A stretch of 14,699 nt of DNA from an uncultured Bacilli bacterium. GTDB taxonomy: Bacteria > Bacillota_I > Bacilli_A > RF39 > UBA660. How positions within the stretch are numbered: the first letter of the stretch is position 1; each line of letters starts with the position of its first letter. Shown here in pieces: positions 12,467-14,699 of the stretch. The DNA is taken from NCBI GenBank assembly GCA_910589335.1, contig CAJUTW010000041.1, positions 1-14,699 on the forward strand. The letters are read 5' to 3'. The position numbers and the translations under genes were made by a program. The notes below the pieces were generated by a model. It had not been told where the DNA came from, did not search any database, and saw only the letters and a program-made list of their open reading frames with translations.

Positions 12467-13255
12467 TTATTCTTGTTTCATTCCACAATTGGGACAAAAT
12501 TCTTTTTCAGATCTTTTTCCACATACTTTACAAAATTTATTTTTAAATTTAAATTTTTTGTTATTTATTGATGCTTCTTCTACTTTTTTTAAGGAAACTT
12601 TATATAAAAATGTTATAAAAATTATAAATACAAGTGTTAAAATTTTTATACCTGACATTAAACAAAAATCATATATTCCATGTAATATTGTTGGAATCAA
12701 AATACTTAAAATAATATTTTTCTTTTCTAATTTCTTTTCTTTTGATGTTTCATATATTTTAGCTAAGTTTAAATAATATCCCATAAATATAGCATCACAA
12801 GCGTGTCCAGGTATAGCAGAAACAGCTCTTATTAAAGCTATTTTAATACTTTGAGTATTGATTACATATAAAATATTTTCAAAGAAGGCAAAGCCTAATG
12901 ATACAAAAACTGAATAGACGATAATATCATATAATTCATCATATTCATCATTTTTATATCCTTTTAAATAAAGCATAATCCATTTACATAATTCTTCTAT
13001 TAAAGCTACACCTAAGAAAGCATATAGTAGTATACTAAAAAAAGATTTATCTTCAAGATTACCTTGCATAAATGGTAGATAATCACTTAGTTTTGTTGAG
13101 ACAAAAGCTACTATAAAACAAGATAAAATTCCTAAAATAAATAACTGCAGTAATAAACCTAGTGGTTCTTTTGACCGATCTTTATTATAAATAAAGAGAA
13201 GAATTAAAACTACTGGTAAAGCTGCTAGAAATAACATTATTCCTAAACTATTCAT
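12467..13255 (-). CDS. PrsW-family intramembrane protease with C-terminal zinc ribbon
   Basis: Membrane metalloprotease-type protein. PrsW motifs appear in order: IEELCKW (E87, E88, K91), FAFFENILY (E126), IPGHACDAIFMGY (H151) and TILHGIYDF (H192, D196), spread over about six to eight membrane helices. In B. subtilis PrsW starts the degradation of the anti-sigma factor RsiW. After the last helix is a basic linker (KKFKFKNK) and CKVC...CPNC (C242, C245, C254, C257), a zinc ribbon on the cytoplasmic side by charge, which is an addition to the core. The start is ATG 13255 with GGATGTG upstream (13268-13262); a TTG at 13270 lies next to the predicted transcription start and has no ribosome site. 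No anti-sigma or sigma gene is in the window, so the substrate is unknown. Confidence 0.92.
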   Translation of the reverse strand: MNSLGIMLFLAALPVVLILLFIYNKDRSKEPLGLLLQLFILGILSCFIVAFVSTKLSDYLPFMQGNLEDKSFFSILLYAFLGVALIEELCKWIMLYLKGYKNDEYDELYDIIVYSVFVSLGFAFFENILYVINTQSIKIALIRAVSAIPGHACDAIFMGYYLNLAKIYETSKEKKLEKKNIILSILIPTILHGIYDFCLMSGIKILTLVFIIFITFLYKVSLKKVEEASINNKKFKFKNKFCKVCGKRSEKEFCPNCGMKQE

Positions 13256-13278
13256 ATGATTCACATCCAATTAATAAT

Positions 13279-13287
13279 AGTATAGCA
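13279..13287 (-). promoter_or_regulatory. Extended -10 promoter of the PrsW gene
   Basis: On the minus strand TGCTATACT (13287-13279) is an extended -10. No good -35 is seen upstream. Transcription would start near 13272, leaving only about 17 bases before the ATG. A perfect 12-base palindrome GTAAAATTTTAC (13337-13348) lies about 50 bases upstream and could be an operator, though AT-rich palindromes arise easily here. Confidence 0.45.
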
Positions 13288-13354
13288 TGAAATTTTTAAT
13301 TATAATTTATTTAAGTTATATAATATTTTTTTGACTGTAAAATTTTACTGACAA

Positions 13355-13387
13355 TAAAAATAAAAACTCTTGATATACAAGAGTTTT
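13355..13387 (-). terminator. Intrinsic terminator of tRNA-Arg
   Basis: AAAACTCTTG (13363-13372) pairs perfectly with CAAGAGTTTT (13378-13387) around ATATA. On the minus strand it is followed by TTATTTTTA-type sequence. It lies 9 bases after the tRNA CCA end. Confidence 0.85.
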
Positions 13388-13396
13388 AATTCATAA

Positions 13397-13473
13397 TGGT
13401 GTCCGCGAGGCGACTCGAACGCCTGACCGATCGCTTAGAAGGCGATTGCTCTATCCAGCTGAGCTACGCAGAC
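13397..13473 (-). tRNA. tRNA-Arg (anticodon TCT)
   Basis: The full cloverleaf is visible on the minus strand: acceptor GTCTGCG/CGCGGAC with one G-U pair; D arm GCTC...GAGC; anticodon arm ATCGC-CTTCTAA-GCGAT with TCT, which reads AGA/AGG; TpsiC arm AGGCG-TTCGAGT-CGCCT; discriminator A (13400); and an encoded CCA (13399-13397). AGA is expected to be the main Arg codon at this GC content. It is a single tRNA transcript with its own promoter and terminator. Confidence 0.98.
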
Positions 13474-13493
13474 ATATTCAACTGACAAATAAG

Positions 13494-13522
13494 ATTATAC
13501 AATAAAAGTACTTTAATTACAA
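13494..13522 (-). promoter_or_regulatory. Promoter of tRNA-Arg
   Basis: On the minus strand TTGTAA (13522-13517), 17 bases and a perfect TATAAT (13499-13494), about 20 bases before the tRNA 5' end. Its -35 lies in the loop and 3' arm of the terminator hairpin of the upstream HD gene, so the two units are packed with no spare sequence. Confidence 0.75.
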
Positions 13523-13531
13523 GTACTTTTT
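13503..13531 (-). terminator. Terminator hairpin of the HD-domain gene
   Basis: AAAAGTACTT (13504-13513) and AAGTACTTTT (13521-13530) form a perfect 10-bp stem with a 7-base loop directly after the HD gene stop (13533). On the minus strand only the four T at the end of the stem serve as a T tract, so it may be leaky; on the plus strand a better T tract follows. Confidence 0.6.
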
Positions 13532-13532
13532 A

Positions 13533-14582
13533 TTATTTTTTTATGTATTTCTTGGAATCATTTTTATCAGAATATTTATAATTTGTGGCTATATTAACAA
13601 TATTTTGATAAACTTCTTCCCAATTTATATCTTTTCCATTTATAGCAATATCTATATTCTTATCATTTAGAAAAGTTTCTCTAATAATTTTATAATAATA
13701 TACATCGTGTTTTTTTAATATATTTTTAAGAAACAATAATTGTTCTTTAGATAAATTATTGTCTTCATTAATAATTAATTCTATTAAATTTCCTTCTCGT
13801 GTTAATTTATCAATGAAAAAACACGTTTCTTCATTAAAATCTATTTCATCTTTATTATTTATAAATTCTTGAAAATTATTAATAAGTGTATTAATATCAA
13901 TTGCTATTACTAATGATTTTTGTTTTATAGTTCTAAACATTTTTAATAATTCTTGATAATGTTTTTTTACATTTTGTAAATCAATTTTTGATATATTAAA
14001 TAAACTATATAAATTACATCCTAATTTTTCTTCTATTTCTTTTTTTAATTCTTGCGTTTTTTTAAAGTGATTAAAAGAATTATTTGTAACTGTTTTTCGT
14101 AGCGAAATGTCTAATATTCTTTTTTCTATTGTAGTAAATCCTGTTTCTAAACAAAATAAATCACATAACTGAATTATATTATCATATATTGTGCAATCAC
14201 TTTCTCTTAATTTTTCTTTTATAAAATTATAGCTTTCTCTACTCATGAAAGGACCTGCTGCTAATGTAATGTTATTATCTATATAAGAATGGGTTATAGA
14301 AATTTTTGCTGCAAAAGTATAACCTAAATTAAATAAATACTTATAACCTTCTATTGGATGTTTAGAATGATTTATTCTTCTTCCTATATCATGAATATAA
14401 CCTAATGCCTTAGCATAGTCAGAGTCTAAGTTTAGAGCTTTAGCAATTCTTTCTGCAGCTAAACCACAATAAATACTATGAAGAATCCATTTGTTTTGCT
14501 CTTTTTTAAAATCTTTTTCTTCTTTAATAATTCCATCAATTAATAAATTATATGCTGTTTTAGAATCTAATTTTTGTTGCAT
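13533..14582 (-). CDS. HD-domain phosphohydrolase with C-terminal HAD-like domain
   Basis: 349 residues, cytoplasmic. HD domain at about 10-190: H35 (ILHSIYCG), H64-D65 (GYIHDIGRR), H75/H98 (KHP, ITHSY) and D141 (QLCDLF), the metal-binding pattern of HD phosphohydrolases acting on nucleotides or phosphate esters. A charged helix follows, about 170-220. The C-terminal part, about 222-335, looks like a degraded HAD fold: VIAIDINTLI (D229, with N231 where HAD enzymes have a second Asp), LIELIIN at about 267-272, and NIDIAINGKDINW (D311, D318). The HAD part is inference from motif order. Alternatively it is a family-specific extension. The ATG follows AAGGAG by 6 bases. Single-gene unit upstream of tRNA-Arg. 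The substrate is not known. Confidence 0.85.
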   Translation of the reverse strand: MQQKLDSKTAYNLLIDGIIKEEKDFKKEQNKWILHSIYCGLAAERIAKALNLDSDYAKALGYIHDIGRRINHSKHPIEGYKYLFNLGYTFAAKISITHSYIDNNITLAAGPFMSRESYNFIKEKLRESDCTIYDNIIQLCDLFCLETGFTTIEKRILDISLRKTVTNNSFNHFKKTQELKKEIEEKLGCNLYSLFNISKIDLQNVKKHYQELLKMFRTIKQKSLVIAIDINTLINNFQEFINNKDEIDFNEETCFFIDKLTREGNLIELIINEDNNLSKEQLLFLKNILKKHDVYYYKIIRETFLNDKNIDIAINGKDINWEEVYQNIVNIATNYKYSDKNDSKKYIKK

Positions 14583-14602
14583 AATTTTCTCCTTGAATGA
14601 TT

Positions 14603-14631
14603 ATTTTATCATTTTAATAACTTATATGCAA
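14603..14631 (-). promoter_or_regulatory. Weak candidate promoter of the HD-domain gene
   Basis: On the minus strand TTGCAT (14631-14626), 17 bases and TAAAAT (14608-14603). The -10 is good and the -35 matches only in its first three bases. It would give a leader of about 15 bases. Confidence 0.35.
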
Positions 14632-14699
14632 ATTGTTACATATCTTGATAGTGTAAAATGATTTGGGGGAAGACACAAAAAAAGAAAGACCTGATGTTA

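Noticed and set aside
12489..12776. A 95-codon plus-strand frame
   Set aside because: It is antisense to the PrsW gene, whose motifs are unmistakable.
13256..13270. TTG start for the PrsW gene
   Set aside because: It has no ribosome site and is at the predicted transcription start; ATG 13255 follows GGATGTG.
1..14699. CRISPR array, prophage or rRNA
   Set aside because: No regularly spaced repeats, phage genes or rRNA segments were seen on either strand.

Overview
The window is about 25-30 % GC, uses the standard code (TAA/TAG stops, TGG for Trp) and has strong AGGAGG-type ribosome sites. It carries a T-box valS, a type VII secretion (T7SSb) type operon and CotY/CotZ-type spore coat genes. 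Together these point to a low-GC, spore-forming (or recently spore-forming) member of the Bacilli/Firmicutes, probably host-associated. No species can be named from this sequence.

Layout. (1) 1-2812, minus strand: a stringent-response unit. An own promoter drives an 18-codon leader ORF, a terminator-like hairpin, an RSH-family (p)ppGpp enzyme with an intact hydrolase half and a visibly degenerate synthetase half, and then a polytopic membrane protein that runs off the left edge. (2) 2855-5676, minus strand: valyl-tRNA synthetase behind a T-box leader with a GUA (Val) specifier and a near-consensus promoter. (3) 5694-10011, minus strand: a five-gene T7SS-type operon from a TTGACA promoter. It encodes two ESAT-6-sized helical proteins, a 136-aa helical protein, an 875-aa Ala/Gly/Pro-rich protein with a C-terminal membrane helix and acidic tail, and a DUF4176 protein, and it ends in an intrinsic terminator. 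No secretion ATPase or other T7SS machinery lies in the window. (4) 10013-10910, plus strand: two tandem cysteine-rich CotY/CotZ-family coat proteins behind a sequence matching the mother-cell SigK consensus. It is back-to-back with the T7SS promoter. (5) 10907-13287: a small possible beta-barrel protein (minus), a RodA/FtsW/SpoVE-family SEDS polymerase (plus), and a PrsW-family membrane protease with an added zinc ribbon (minus). (6) 13355-14608, minus strand: tRNA-Arg(UCU) and an HD-domain protein with a second domain resembling a degraded HAD hydrolase.

How the genes fit together. valS and rsh are co-oriented and each is preceded by a transcription-termination device, so this end of the window looks wired to translation and amino-acid status. 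The middle is an envelope/secretion block in which small helical proteins probably act as partners for the 875-aa protein. Next to it are coat proteins, a peptidoglycan polymerase and a membrane protease, all envelope- or spore-related. The most unusual items are the rsh leader/attenuator, the hydrolase-only RSH, the membrane-anchored T7SS-type protein and the switchable hairpin inside its operon.
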